Positions 25,836 to 33,616 of a DNA stretch of 64,000 bases are shown in pieces; the first letter of the stretch is position 1; the number at the start of each line of letters is the position of its first letter. The stretch lies in the NCBI GenBank assembly GCA_038214295.1, contig JBBQSA010000006.1:1-64000 (forward strand), in the 5' to 3' direction. Under the pieces are notes generated by a model. That model ran no database searches. It was not told the DNA's origin and was given only the letters and a program-made list of their open reading frames with translations. This stretch comes from SHZI01 sp038214295. GTDB lineage: Bacteria; Pseudomonadota; Gammaproteobacteria; Steroidobacterales; GCA-2729495. The translations under genes and the position numbers were made by a program.

Positions 25836-26446
25836 GTTGGTGTTTCCCTGATGGTCCGGTTGACGCTGGCCTTGCCGCCAGGCGGGTTGATCGCGGTGTC
25901 GATCGCCTCACGCGCCCGGAAGATCCGCGAGCGCACGGTGCCGATCGGGCAGTCCATGGCTGCAGCAATATCCTCGTAGCTGAGGCCCTCGATTTCCCGC
26001 AGCGTGATCGCGGTGCGCAATTCCTCGGGCAGGCTGGCAATCGCAGCGGCGAGGGTGTCCCGCAACTGCTCCTGCATCGCAATGCCTTCGGGCGTCTCCG
26101 TGTCCTGGAGATTGCTGTGGCGCTCGGCGTACGCGGGGTCCTGGGCATCCAGGTCGAATTCAACTGGCCGACGCTGCAGAGTCACGAGGTGGTTCTTGGC
26201 GGTATTGATCGCAATCCGGTAGAGCCACGTGTAGAAAGCGCTCTCGCCCCGGAAGCGTGGCAGCGCCCGATAGGCCTTCACGAAAGCGTCCTGGGAGACG
26301 TCGAGAGCATCGGTCGGGTCCCGCACATAGCGCATCACGAGCTTCAGGATCTTCTGCTGATACTTAAGGACCAGCAGATCGAAAGCGCGCCGGTCGCCCT
26401 GCTGCGCACGCTCTACGAGAAGCTGATCGCCTGTTGTTCCTGCCAT
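25832..26446 (-). CDS. rpoE: RNA polymerase sigma factor RpoE (AlgU)
   Basis: A 204-residue ECF sigma factor for envelope stress. Region 2 holds FDLLVLKYQQKILKLVMRYV and the -10 binding DALDVSQDAFVKAYRALPRF; FRGESAFYTWLYRIAINTAKN is the very conserved 2.3-2.4 stretch. Region 4 is LREIEGLSYEDIAAAMDCP and GTVRSRIFRAREAID. The ATG at 26446 has AGGA eight bases upstream and gives the family-standard start AGTTGDQLLVERAQ; the open frame upstream is promoter sequence. A sigma-E type promoter lies just ahead, so the operon should be self-activating. Confidence 0.97.
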   Translation of the reverse strand: MAGTTGDQLLVERAQQGDRRAFDLLVLKYQQKILKLVMRYVRDPTDALDVSQDAFVKAYRALPRFRGESAFYTWLYRIAINTAKNHLVTLQRRPVEFDLDAQDPAYAERHSNLQDTETPEGIAMQEQLRDTLAAAIASLPEELRTAITLREIEGLSYEDIAAAMDCPIGTVRSRIFRAREAIDTAINPPGGKASVNRTIRETPT

Positions 26447-26494
26447 ACCCGGATCCTGTGTCGGGAGCGCGGGCGCTAAGGAACTCACAGCGGG

Positions 26495-26521
26495 ATAGAC
26501 CGACCCATCCCCGGAAAGTTC
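26495..26521 (-). promoter_or_regulatory. Sigma-E-type autoregulatory promoter of rpoE
   Basis: On the minus strand GAACTT (complement of 26516-26521) and TCTAT (complement of 26495-26499) are separated by exactly 16 bases, matching the sigma-E/AlgU consensus GAACTT-N16-TCTRA. The predicted start near 26489 gives a leader of about 43 bases to the rpoE ATG. Autoregulation of rpoE by this kind of promoter is known in E. coli and Pseudomonas. Confidence 0.75.
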
Positions 26522-26613
26522 GCCTGGCTCCACCCACGCCACCAAACAAATCGGGCACGGCATCCACTGGCCGGGTACCGGCCAGGTAGTGCACCGCAGC
26601 GCCCGCGGTGATT

Positions 26614-27081
26614 CTACGTGAAAGCATCCGCCTCAACAGGGTTCGGGTGGCGCAGCCGGACGAGGAGCCGGCGCCACTCATCCGGGCCGTGGCGGTCGCG
26701 AAAGAGAACCACCTGCCCCGCGCGGCGCCCCGCTGCATCCCTGAACGATATTCCGGCAGCGCCCGGCAGCAACCAGTGCGACTCCGCCCGTGCACAGGCG
26801 ACCGGCGTCGTCGCGCCGGCTGCGGAAAGCAGGAAGGTGCCCTGCCCTGTCACCTCAATGCAGTTGATATAGCGGCGCGAACGCGGCGAGGCGCGCTGCA
26901 ACTCCCGGGCCCCATACCCCAGCACAAGCAGTACACCGAACAGCCGGACCAGCTGCTGGTGGCTGCCAAGAAGGATCGCCGTGAGCGCGAGCAGTGTGCA
27001 GCCGGTGATCAGTGCCGGAAGCCGCCAGCAATGGCGCCGGTCAATGGCGAGAGTGGGCAAGAAGCCGTTGGATGACGTCAT
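26614..27081 (-). CDS. ygfX: YgfX (CptA)-like membrane protein
   Basis: A 155-residue protein with two close helices (about 20-39, ALITGCTLLALTAILLG, and 44-57, VRLFGVLLVLGYGA) and a soluble C-terminal domain ending FRDRHGPDEWRRLLVRLRH. This matches the build of YgfX, the inner-membrane partner encoded beside sdhE (ygfY) in enterobacteria, including the closing D-E-W-R-x-L motif. YgfX was reported as a cytoskeleton-targeting toxin neutralised by SdhE, but that toxin role is debated. Sequence similarity is weak apart from build, ending and position. Its ATG lies 41 bases inside sdhE, so expression is tightly linked. Confidence 0.7.
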   Translation of the reverse strand: MTSSNGFLPTLAIDRRHCWRLPALITGCTLLALTAILLGSHQQLVRLFGVLLVLGYGARELQRASPRSRRYINCIEVTGQGTFLLSAAGATTPVACARAESHWLLPGAAGISFRDAAGRRAGQVVLFRDRHGPDEWRRLLVRLRHPNPVEADAFT

Positions 27082-27292
27082 TCAGGGCCTGATCGTCGGC
27101 GACGACGCGGCCTGCGAGCAAGTCGAGAATATCGGGATCCTGCGCGGAAAGTAGCGCTTCAAACGCGGTCCGGGCCGGGGGCGGCGCGCCCGGGAACTCC
27201 CGCTCCAGGTAGCGAAGCAGCAGTACGTCCAGCTCCCGCATGCCACGCCGGCACCGCCACCGGAGGCGGGCAAATTGGGTGTCGTCCCGCAA
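27041..27292 (-). CDS. sdhE: Succinate dehydrogenase FAD assembly factor SdhE
   Basis: An 83-residue helical protein of the Sdh5/SDHAF2/YgfY family. The signature RWRCRRGMRELDVLLLRYLE contains the RGxxE motif needed to promote covalent FAD attachment to SdhA. DPDILDLLAGR is the second conserved block. The start appears to be a TTG at 27292 with AGGG eight bases upstream, formed partly by the sdhB stop; no in-frame ATG precedes the RGxxE motif. It is directly downstream of sdhB, placing the flavinylation factor in the enzyme operon. Confidence 0.9.
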   Translation of the reverse strand: MRDDTQFARLRWRCRRGMRELDVLLLRYLEREFPGAPPPARTAFEALLSAQDPDILDLLAGRVVADDQALNDVIQRLLAHSRH

Positions 27293-27302
27293 CTGGCGCG
27301 CC

Positions 27303-28094
27303 CTACAAGCGGCGCTCGGCGAGCATCCGCTTCGTGGCGGCGATGGCCCTGGCGGGATTGAGATCCTTGGGACAGGCGTTCGTGCAGTTCATGATTGTGT
27401 GACAGCGGTACAGCCGGAACGGATCCTCTAGGTCGTCCAGCCGGGATCCGGTGGCTTCGTCCCGTGTATCCACCAGCCAGCGATAAGCGGCAAGCAGGGC
27501 CGCCGGGCCCAGATAGCGGTCGCTGTTCCACCAGTAACTGGGGCAACTGGTCGAGCAGCATGCGCACAGGATGCAGGCGGAGGGACTGTTGATGAGCTCC
27601 TGGTCTTCCTTGGACTGGAGTCTCTCCCGATCCGGCGGCGGCGGGGTGCGGGTCTGCAGCCAGGGCTTGATGGACGCGTACTGGGCGTAGAAGTTCGTCA
27701 GGTCCGGCACGAGGTCCTTGACGACCGGCATGTGGGGCAGCGGGTAGATGCGGACCTCGCCGCGGATATCCGCGATCGCCTGCGTGCAGGCCAGGGTGTT
27801 CACGCCGTCAATATTCATGGCACAGGAACCGCAGATGCCTTCCCGGCAGGAGCGGCGGAACGTCAGCGTGGAATCGACTTCGTTCTTGATCTTGATCAGG
27901 GCGTCGAGAACCATCGGCCCGCACTTGCCCGTGTCGACCGCGTAGGTGTCCATCCGGGGGTTAGCCCCCGTATCCGGATCGTAGCGGTAGATCTGGAACT
28001 GCCGGATCTTTTCCGGAGCGGACGGATTGGAAGGCGTCGCGTGGGACTTGCCCTTCGCGATCCTGGAATTGGCAGGCAGACGGAACTCGGCCAT
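27303..28094 (-). CDS. sdhB: Succinate dehydrogenase iron-sulfur subunit SdhB
   Basis: A 263-residue subunit carrying three Fe-S clusters. [2Fe-2S] cysteines lie in SCREGICGSCAMNIDG and the later LACTQ; the [4Fe-4S] and [3Fe-4S] sites are CILCACCSTSCPSYWWN and CHTIMNCTNACPKDLNP. The N-terminal extension (AEFRLPANSRI) and the stretches GPMVLDALIKIKNEVDSTLT and LPHMPVVKDLVPDLTNFYAQ are the alphaproteobacterial/mitochondrial subtype also found in Xanthomonas, longer than the 238-residue E. coli type. It is 26 bases after sdhA and 10 before sdhE. Confidence 0.97.
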   Translation of the reverse strand: MAEFRLPANSRIAKGKSHATPSNPSAPEKIRQFQIYRYDPDTGANPRMDTYAVDTGKCGPMVLDALIKIKNEVDSTLTFRRSCREGICGSCAMNIDGVNTLACTQAIADIRGEVRIYPLPHMPVVKDLVPDLTNFYAQYASIKPWLQTRTPPPPDRERLQSKEDQELINSPSACILCACCSTSCPSYWWNSDRYLGPAALLAAYRWLVDTRDEATGSRLDDLEDPFRLYRCHTIMNCTNACPKDLNPARAIAATKRMLAERRL

Positions 28095-28120
28095 GGCTCG
28101 ACAGTACGCTCCTCTTGGGG

Positions 28121-29908
28121 CTAGTAGGTCCGCGCTTTCGGCGGGATCGACTCGACATCGCTGGTCAGCGTCTGCAGCTTTACGGGACGGTCATCGAGCC
28201 GCACGTTGCCGCCGGCATCGACCCAGGCCAGCGTGTGCTTCAGCCAGGAGTGGTCATCCCGGGCTGGAAAATCCTCCCGGGCGTGCGCGCCCCGGCTCTC
28301 TTGACGACGCCAGGCGCCGGTGATGGTCACCAGGGCCTGGCTCAGCAGGTTGTCGAGCTCCAGCGTCTCCATCAGATCGGTATTCCAGATGAGGCTGCGG
28401 TCGCTCACGCGCACGTCCGCAAAGGACGCATGGCACTTGCGCAGTGCCTCGATGCCCTGGGCCAGCGTATCGCCGGTCCTGAACACGGCGGCATGCGCCT
28501 GCATGATTCGCTGCATCTCCAGGCGGATCTCGGCGGTACTCCGCGCACCCTTCGCATTGCGCAGACGGTCCAGGCGGCTGATCGCAAGCCCGGCGGCATC
28601 GGCGGGCAACGCGCGCTGGCGTGCGCCGGCGACGATCATCTCGGCACAGCGTTGTGCAGCCGACCGGCCGAACACGACCAGGTCGAGGAGTGAATTGGAG
28701 CCGAGCCGGTTGGCGCCGTGAACCGATACGCAGGCGGCCTCGCCGATCGCCATCAGGCCTGGCACCGGCGTATCCGGATTACCATCCTGCAGGGTCAGCA
28801 CCTCGCCGTGGACGCTGGTCGGGACTCCGCCCATGTTGTAGTGCACTGTCGGCAACACCGGAATCGGCTCCCGGGTCACGTCCACGCCTGCAAAGATCCG
28901 CGCCGTCTCGGCGATGCCGGGCAGACGTTCCTGGATGACATCGGGCCCCAGATGCTCGAGGTGCAGGTGAATGTGGTCCTTGTCCGGCCCCACGCCCCGC
29001 CCCTCACGGATCTCGATCGTCATCGCGCGGCTGACGACATCCCGGGAAGCAAGGTCCTTGGCATTCGGCGCATAGCGCTCCATGAACCGGTCGCCAGCCG
29101 AATTTGTCAGGTAGCCGCCCTCGCCACGAGCACCCTCGGTGATCAGGCAACCGGACCCGTAGATGCCGGTCGGGTGAAACTGCACGAACTCCATGTCCTG
29201 GAGCGGCAGGCCGGCCCGGAGGACCATCGCGCTGCCATCGCCGGTGCAGGTGTGCGCGGACGTGCAGGAGAAATACGCTCGGCCGTAGCCGCCGGTAGCC
29301 AGTATGGTGCGCTGGGCGCGGAAGCGATGGAGCTTGCCCGTCGCCATTTCGAGTGCGACGACCCCCCGACACTCGCCACCCTCCATCATGAGGTCGATGG
29401 CAAAGAACTCGATAAAGAAGGTTGCCTCGTGCTTCAGCGACTGCTGGTAGAGCGTATGGAGCATCGCGTGGCCGGTACGGTCCGCAGCAGCACAGGTGCG
29501 CTGCGCGGTCCCCTTGCCGAAGTTCGTCGTCATGCCGCCGAACGGCCGCTGGTAGATGCGGCCGTCTTCCGTCCGGGAAAAGGGCACGCCGTAGTGCTCG
29601 AGTTCGACGACAGCGGCCGGCGCCTCCTTGCACATGTACTCGATGGCGTCCTGGTCACCGAGCCAGTCAGAGCCCTTGACGGTGTCGTACATGTGCCAGC
29701 GCCAGTCATCCTCGCCCATGTTGCCGAGCGCTGCACTGATGCCGCCCTGCGCGGCCACGGTATGACTGCGGGTGGGAAATACCTTGGTCAGGCAGGCCGT
29801 GGATAACCCGGCTTCCGCGAGACCGACCGTAGCACGGAGGCCTGCCCCGCCTGCGCCAATGACCACCACATCGTAAGTGTGGTCGACGAAGCTGTAGGAC
29901 GGACTCAT
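28121..29908 (-). CDS. sdhA: Succinate dehydrogenase flavoprotein subunit SdhA
   Basis: A 595-residue catalytic subunit oxidising succinate to fumarate. The FAD dinucleotide fold is DVVVIGAGGAGLRA; the histidine for covalent FAD is in TRSHTVAAQGG; substrate residues are in FHPTGIYGSGCLITEGARGE, TVHYNMGGVPT and the catalytic arginine region GANRLGSNSLLDLVVFG. The C-terminal domain ends with KLQTLTSDVESIPPK. Start ATG 29908 overlaps the sdhD stop by four bases. A much longer open frame upstream runs through sdhD out of frame and is not coding. Length matches E. coli SdhA (588). Confidence 0.98.
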   Translation of the reverse strand: MSPSYSFVDHTYDVVVIGAGGAGLRATVGLAEAGLSTACLTKVFPTRSHTVAAQGGISAALGNMGEDDWRWHMYDTVKGSDWLGDQDAIEYMCKEAPAAVVELEHYGVPFSRTEDGRIYQRPFGGMTTNFGKGTAQRTCAAADRTGHAMLHTLYQQSLKHEATFFIEFFAIDLMMEGGECRGVVALEMATGKLHRFRAQRTILATGGYGRAYFSCTSAHTCTGDGSAMVLRAGLPLQDMEFVQFHPTGIYGSGCLITEGARGEGGYLTNSAGDRFMERYAPNAKDLASRDVVSRAMTIEIREGRGVGPDKDHIHLHLEHLGPDVIQERLPGIAETARIFAGVDVTREPIPVLPTVHYNMGGVPTSVHGEVLTLQDGNPDTPVPGLMAIGEAACVSVHGANRLGSNSLLDLVVFGRSAAQRCAEMIVAGARQRALPADAAGLAISRLDRLRNAKGARSTAEIRLEMQRIMQAHAAVFRTGDTLAQGIEALRKCHASFADVRVSDRSLIWNTDLMETLELDNLLSQALVTITGAWRRQESRGAHAREDFPARDDHSWLKHTLAWVDAGGNVRLDDRPVKLQTLTSDVESIPPKARTY

Positions 29909-30291
29909 ACGGGCACTCTCGTGGCAATCAGGAACACGGCGAAGATTCCGGCAGCCGCGAGCGCCAGGTGAAGCAGGCGCAAGAGCACCAGCACAGCAGC
30001 GCGAAGCCCCGGGGAGTGCACGTAATCCTCGACGACCACTTGCGTGCCGAGACTGGAGTGGTAGACAAGCGCAGCCACGAGGAGAACCAGCAGGATCGCG
30101 TGCAGTGGGACTGCCACCCACGCACTTGTCGAATAGAAGTCCATGGACCGCAGGTTGAGCAGGGACAGCCCGAACCAGAACGTGAGGGGCACCATGGCGA
30201 TGGCGCTCAGGCGCTGGCCCATCCAGTGCTCGGTCCCGGTGCCGGCGGAGCCGAGCCCGAGCACCCTGCCCAGCGGCGACTTGAGGCTCAT
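29905..30291 (-). CDS. sdhD: Succinate dehydrogenase membrane anchor subunit SdhD
   Basis: A 128-residue membrane anchor with three helices (about 28-47, 58-77, 93-124). The heme-axial histidine is in ALVYHSSLGTQVVVEDYVH, the family motif HxxxGxxxxxxDYxH, near residue 77, with the quinone-site aspartate-tyrosine pair following. It overlaps sdhC and sdhA by four bases each, so all membrane and flavin subunits are translationally coupled. Confidence 0.94.
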   Translation of the reverse strand: MSLKSPLGRVLGLGSAGTGTEHWMGQRLSAIAMVPLTFWFGLSLLNLRSMDFYSTSAWVAVPLHAILLVLLVAALVYHSSLGTQVVVEDYVHSPGLRAAVLVLLRLLHLALAAAGIFAVFLIATRVPV

Positions 30292-30692
30292 GGAACCACC
30301 TGCGTGAGAGCCGCGACCCAGAACATGACCGTCAGCAAGGCTGCGGCGCCAACGGCCACGATGCCTGACTTGCGCGCAACAGCCTTGTCAAAACCAAGTC
30401 CGGCGTCCCAGGCGAGGTGCCGCAGCCCGTTGCAGAAGTGGTAGAAAAAACAAAAGCTCCAACCAACCAGCAGGACCTGGCCCGGCAGGCTCCCCAGGGC
30501 CCAGGTTGCCTGCGCATAGGCGGACTGCCCCGTCGCCAATGCCAGTAGCCAGGCCACCAGCGCCAGGCTGCCCACCGCGAGGGCCATACCGGTCAGACGA
30601 TGGAGAATTGAAAGGGTGTTACTGATCTGCCAGCGATACACCTGCAGGTGCGGCGACAGGGGCGGCGATCGGGGCCGCGACGCTTGGGACAT
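30288..30692 (-). CDS. sdhC: Succinate dehydrogenase cytochrome b556 subunit SdhC
   Basis: A 134-residue membrane subunit that binds heme b and ubiquinone with SdhD. It has the PROSITE-type start RPRSPPLSPHLQVYRW, SILHRLTGMAL with the conserved serine and arginine of the quinone site, and the heme histidine in YHFCNGLRHLAWD. Three helices lie at about 32-52, 68-90 and 106-130. The ATG at 30692 has a GGTGGAG ribosome site; a GTG four codons earlier touches the preceding stop and is less likely. It is second in the operon after the DUF1674 gene. Confidence 0.94.
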   Translation of the reverse strand: MSQASRPRSPPLSPHLQVYRWQISNTLSILHRLTGMALAVGSLALVAWLLALATGQSAYAQATWALGSLPGQVLLVGWSFCFFYHFCNGLRHLAWDAGLGFDKAVARKSGIVAVGAAALLTVMFWVAALTQVVP

Positions 30693-30704
30693 GGAACGCT
30701 CCAC

Positions 30705-30914
30705 CTAGAAATCTATGCAACGGCCACGACGTTCCCAGTCCCCGAAGCGGGTCGGATCCGGACCGGCGGGCCCGCCGATCTCGCGAACCTTAACCAGGGA
30801 CACCGGTGCCGCGGATGCGGATGCAGCGGACTCGGGACCAGCCACCGCCGAATCCCGCGTGGCGGCCGCAGCGGAATGACTGGTCGTTGGCTTTGCGGAT
30901 TCAGAATCGGTCAC
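30705..30914 (-). CDS. DUF1674 protein, SDHAF4-like succinate dehydrogenase assembly factor
   Basis: A short protein (69 residues from the GTG at 30914) whose last 25 residues carry the DUF1674 signature: EIGGPAGPDPTRFGDWERR, then GRCIDF at the end. In mitochondria this family is SDHAF4/Sdh8, which binds flavinated SdhA, limits its reactivity and promotes pairing with SdhB. The N-terminal part is low-complexity (Ala, Ser). The start is uncertain: GTG or TTG at 30914-30917 is the likeliest, because the longer frame runs back over the divergent ygfZ. It lies directly upstream of sdhC with a stop at 30705, so it seems to lead the sdh operon. Short length makes it easy to miss. Confidence 0.85.
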   Translation of the reverse strand: MTDSESAKPTTSHSAAAATRDSAVAGPESAASASAAPVSLVKVREIGGPAGPDPTRFGDWERRGRCIDF

Positions 30915-30989
30915 CAAATAATTGTGCCAGAATGACGCGGCCTTCACCACACCGCAAGCTTCGCAACCGGCTGGATTCAAGGGGTTTCC

Positions 30990-31832
30990 GTGCTCCGCAG
31001 CGTAGTTCTCGCTGATCGCCGTCTGCTCGTCATCGGCGGGCCGGATCGCGTTGCCTTTCTCCAGGGCCAGCTGACCCAGGACGTGGCGATCGCAGGGGCA
31101 GGTCTCGGCACGATCGCGGGCTGGGCGGATGCAAAGGGCCGCCTGATGTTCGCCGGCCATCTGCTCAGAATCCAGGTCGACGCGGAGGACACGCTGGCAC
31201 TGCTTGTCCCTGCTGAAATGGCGGAGACACTGCTCAAGCGACTGCGAATGTATGTGCTGCGGGCGAAGGTCACGCTCGCGATTGCCGACCTGCCGATCCT
31301 GGGACTTTTCGGGCCGCCGCCCCAGGCTGACGCCGCGTCAGTGCGGCTGCATGGCGCGGACGACCGGTACCTCATCCTGGGTCCCGCGGCGGAATGCCTG
31401 CGGACTGAGACAATCGCCGGCGAACCGGCCGACTGGGACCTGGCCGAGATCCGCGCCGGGATACCGGGCATCGTCAGCGCCACTGCGGGTGAATTCGTGC
31501 CTCAGATGGTCAATCTGGACCTCCTCGGCGGGATCAGCTTCACCAAGGGGTGCTACACCGGCCAGGAAATTGTCGCGCGGCTGAAGTACCTGGGGCGGTT
31601 GAAGCGCCGGATGCTGCGCTTTTCCGCGGCGGACGAGGTGCCGGCGGCCGGCGCAGCGCTGTTCGTGGGCCACAGCCTCATCGGCCAGGTCGTTGTTGCG
31701 GCACCAACGCCAACCGGCAGCGAGTTTCTCGCCGTCATTCGCCTCGACGGCCTGCCGGGACCCTTCTACCTGGACGAAGCCCAGACCCGGCCGGTCCGGC
31801 GCCTGGAACTGCCCTACGAGGTCCCGGTCTAG
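30990..31832 (+). CDS. ygfZ: tRNA-modifying/Fe-S protein YgfZ (folate-binding, GcvT-like)
   Basis: A 280-residue tetrahydrofolate-binding GcvT-like protein needed for full activity of some Fe-S enzymes (in mitochondria IBA57). The YgfZ signature K-G-C-Y-x-G-Q-E is present as SFTKGCYTGQEIVARLKYLG (about residues 187-206), with the catalytically important cysteine. The GTG at 30990 has AAGGGG upstream. It is divergent from the SDHAF4-sdh operon, with about 75 bases between, so a bidirectional promoter region is likely; in E. coli ygfZ also lies beside sdhE-ygfX. It converges on a small unknown gene at 31839. Confidence 0.92.
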   Translation: MLRSVVLADRRLLVIGGPDRVAFLQGQLTQDVAIAGAGLGTIAGWADAKGRLMFAGHLLRIQVDAEDTLALLVPAEMAETLLKRLRMYVLRAKVTLAIADLPILGLFGPPPQADAASVRLHGADDRYLILGPAAECLRTETIAGEPADWDLAEIRAGIPGIVSATAGEFVPQMVNLDLLGGISFTKGCYTGQEIVARLKYLGRLKRRMLRFSAADEVPAAGAALFVGHSLIGQVVVAAPTPTGSEFLAVIRLDGLPGPFYLDEAQTRPVRRLELPYEVPV

Positions 31833-31838
31833 AAAACG

Positions 31839-32105
31839 TCAGTCCGGCCGGGATTTCCGCAAGGCGGGGTTCAGCCGGTCAATGTCTGTCCTGACCTGTT
31901 CCGGGGTGCGCTCGTAGACGAGTTCGCGCCCCTTCACAGACCCGGAATAGGCCTTGCCGTTGCGCGTGGGCAGCAGTTCGCAACGGACGTTATGGATGCC
32001 GGTACCCAGGACAACCTCGATCCGCTCCGGCCGCTTGCTGAGCACCACGACCTCGATGACCTGGTCACTCTCGGTGATCCGGACCTTGATGGTTTCATTG
32101 TGCAT
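31839..32105 (-). CDS. Small conserved protein of unknown function
   Basis: An 88-residue hydrophilic protein with no signal peptide or membrane helix. It opens NETIKVRITESDQVIEVVVL, giving alternating beta strands, and contains KRPERIEVVLGTGIHNVRCELLPT and GSVKGRELVYERTPEQVRTDI. The strand-rich start and KG-R-E-L-VYER stretch suggest a small beta-barrel or ubiquitin-like fold; I do not recognise the family. The ATG at 32105 has GAGG six bases upstream. It is 21 bases after lysS and probably the last gene of recJ-prfB-lysS, so a link to translation is possible but unproven. Confidence 0.72.
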   Translation of the reverse strand: MHNETIKVRITESDQVIEVVVLSKRPERIEVVLGTGIHNVRCELLPTRNGKAYSGSVKGRELVYERTPEQVRTDIDRLNPALRKSRPD

Positions 32106-32126
32106 CAGTTCCTCCGCTCGCCCCGG

Positions 32127-33614
32127 TCAGGTAGCACTGTCCCGCAGGTGCGGAAACAGCAGCACGTCCCGTATCGACGGCTGGTTGGCAATGAACATCA
32201 CCAGGCGATCCACACCAATGCCCAGCCCCGCCGTCGGTGGCATGCCGTACTCCAGGGCCGTGATGTAGTCCGTGTCGTAGAACATGGCTTCCTCATCGCC
32301 CGAATCCTTCTGCGCCACCTGGGCACGGAAGCGCTCCGCCTGGTCCTCGGGATCGTTCAGCTCGGAGAAGCCGTTGGCGAGTTCCCGGCCATTGACGAAG
32401 AATTCGAAGCGATCCGTGAGAAAGCCATCTGCGTCGCTCTGCCGGGCCAGCGGCGAAACCTCTGCCGGATAGCCGGTGACAAAGGTCGGCCCGATCAGCT
32501 GATGCTCCGCGGTCTTCTCGAAGATCTCGATGAGTAGCTTCCCGGCCCCGAACGAATCCTTGACGGGAATACCGAGCGTCCCGCACACCCCGCGGAGATA
32601 ACTCACGTCGCGAAAGCGGGCCCGGTCCAGCGAGAGATTATGCAATTGAATGGCGTCCTCCACCGACAACTGGCGAAACGGCAAACCCAGGTCGTGAGTG
32701 GTGCCCTGGTACTCGACCAGGGTCGTCCCCAGCACGTGCATGGCCAGGCTGCGGAGCATGTTCTCCAGCAGGTCGATCAGGGTCCGGTAGTCGGCGTAGG
32801 CAATGTACAGTTCCAGCATCGTGAATTCGGGATTATGCTGGGTCGATACGCCTTCATTCCGGAAATTGCGGTTCAGCTCGTACACCCGCTCGAAGCCACC
32901 CACCACCAGCCGCTTCAGGTAGAGCTCCGGCGCCACGCGCAGGTACAGCTGCCGGTCCAGGGCGTTGTGGTGCGTAACGAAGGGCCTGGCGACAGCCCCA
33001 CCGGGAATCGCCTGCATCATCGGGGTCTCGACCTCGAGGAAGTCGATTGCGTTGAGATAGTTGCGGAGGAACTGGACGACCCGTGTCCTGGTTTCGAAGA
33101 CCCGGCGCGTCTCCTCGTTTACGATCAGGTCCACGTAGCGTTGCCGGTAGCGTACTTCCTGGTCGGTAAGACCGTGAAACTTCTCGGGGAGTGGCTGTAG
33201 CGACTTTGTCAGCAGCGTCAGGTCGGCTACCCTGACGCTGAGTTCGCCAGTCTTGGTGCGGAAGACGGTGCCCCGCACGCCGATGATGTCGCCGAGATCG
33301 AGACTCTTGAAGGCGGCGTAGGCGGCATCCCCCAGCGTATCCCGCTGCAGGAACACCTGGATCTGGCCGGAACGGTCCTGCAGCGTGGCGAAGCTGGCCT
33401 TGCCCATGATGCGCCGGGTCAGCATCCGACCGCCGACGCTGACCTCGACGGCATCCACCTCGAGCGACTCGTTGCCATGACCGGAGTAGATGGCGTGAAG
33501 CTGCCCGGCAAGCGCGCTGCGCCGGAAGCTGTTGGGAAAAGCAAAGCCCGCGGCCCGCAACTCGGCCAGTTTCCGGCGGCGCTCCGCCACGAGCTTGTTG
33601 TCTTCGTGGGTCAT
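32127..33614 (-). CDS. lysS: Lysyl-tRNA synthetase, class II
   Basis: A 495-residue class II aminoacyl-tRNA synthetase. The N-terminal OB-fold anticodon domain (about 50-145) contains FATLQDRSGQIQVFLQRD. Class II motif 1 is in FLEVETPMMQAIPGGAVARPF, motif 2 in FERVYELNRNFRNEGVSTQHNPEFTMLE (flipping of the activation loop), and motif 3 GLGIGVDRLVMF near the C-terminus. It follows prfB by two bases in the conserved recJ-prfB-lysS order. Length matches E. coli LysS (505). Confidence 0.97.
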   Translation of the reverse strand: MTHEDNKLVAERRRKLAELRAAGFAFPNSFRRSALAGQLHAIYSGHGNESLEVDAVEVSVGGRMLTRRIMGKASFATLQDRSGQIQVFLQRDTLGDAAYAAFKSLDLGDIIGVRGTVFRTKTGELSVRVADLTLLTKSLQPLPEKFHGLTDQEVRYRQRYVDLIVNEETRRVFETRTRVVQFLRNYLNAIDFLEVETPMMQAIPGGAVARPFVTHHNALDRQLYLRVAPELYLKRLVVGGFERVYELNRNFRNEGVSTQHNPEFTMLELYIAYADYRTLIDLLENMLRSLAMHVLGTTLVEYQGTTHDLGLPFRQLSVEDAIQLHNLSLDRARFRDVSYLRGVCGTLGIPVKDSFGAGKLLIEIFEKTAEHQLIGPTFVTGYPAEVSPLARQSDADGFLTDRFEFFVNGRELANGFSELNDPEDQAERFRAQVAQKDSGDEEAMFYDTDYITALEYGMPPTAGLGIGVDRLVMFIANQPSIRDVLLFPHLRDSAT

Positions 33615-33616
33615 TA

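Noticed and set aside
26614..27292. A toxin-antitoxin system formed by the YgfX-like gene and sdhE
   Set aside because: SdhE is a flavinylation factor next to sdhB; the toxin claim for YgfX is contested, so I list the genes by family rather than as a defence or toxin system.
29909..30121. N-terminal extension of sdhA by 71 codons
   Set aside because: It overlaps sdhD in another frame and has no similarity to SdhA; the ATG at 29908 gives the standard length.
30911..30932. A TGGCAC-like element resembling a sigma-54 promoter before the SDHAF4 gene
   Set aside because: The GG and GC elements are not at the required 10-base spacing (the TTGC block is shifted and altered).
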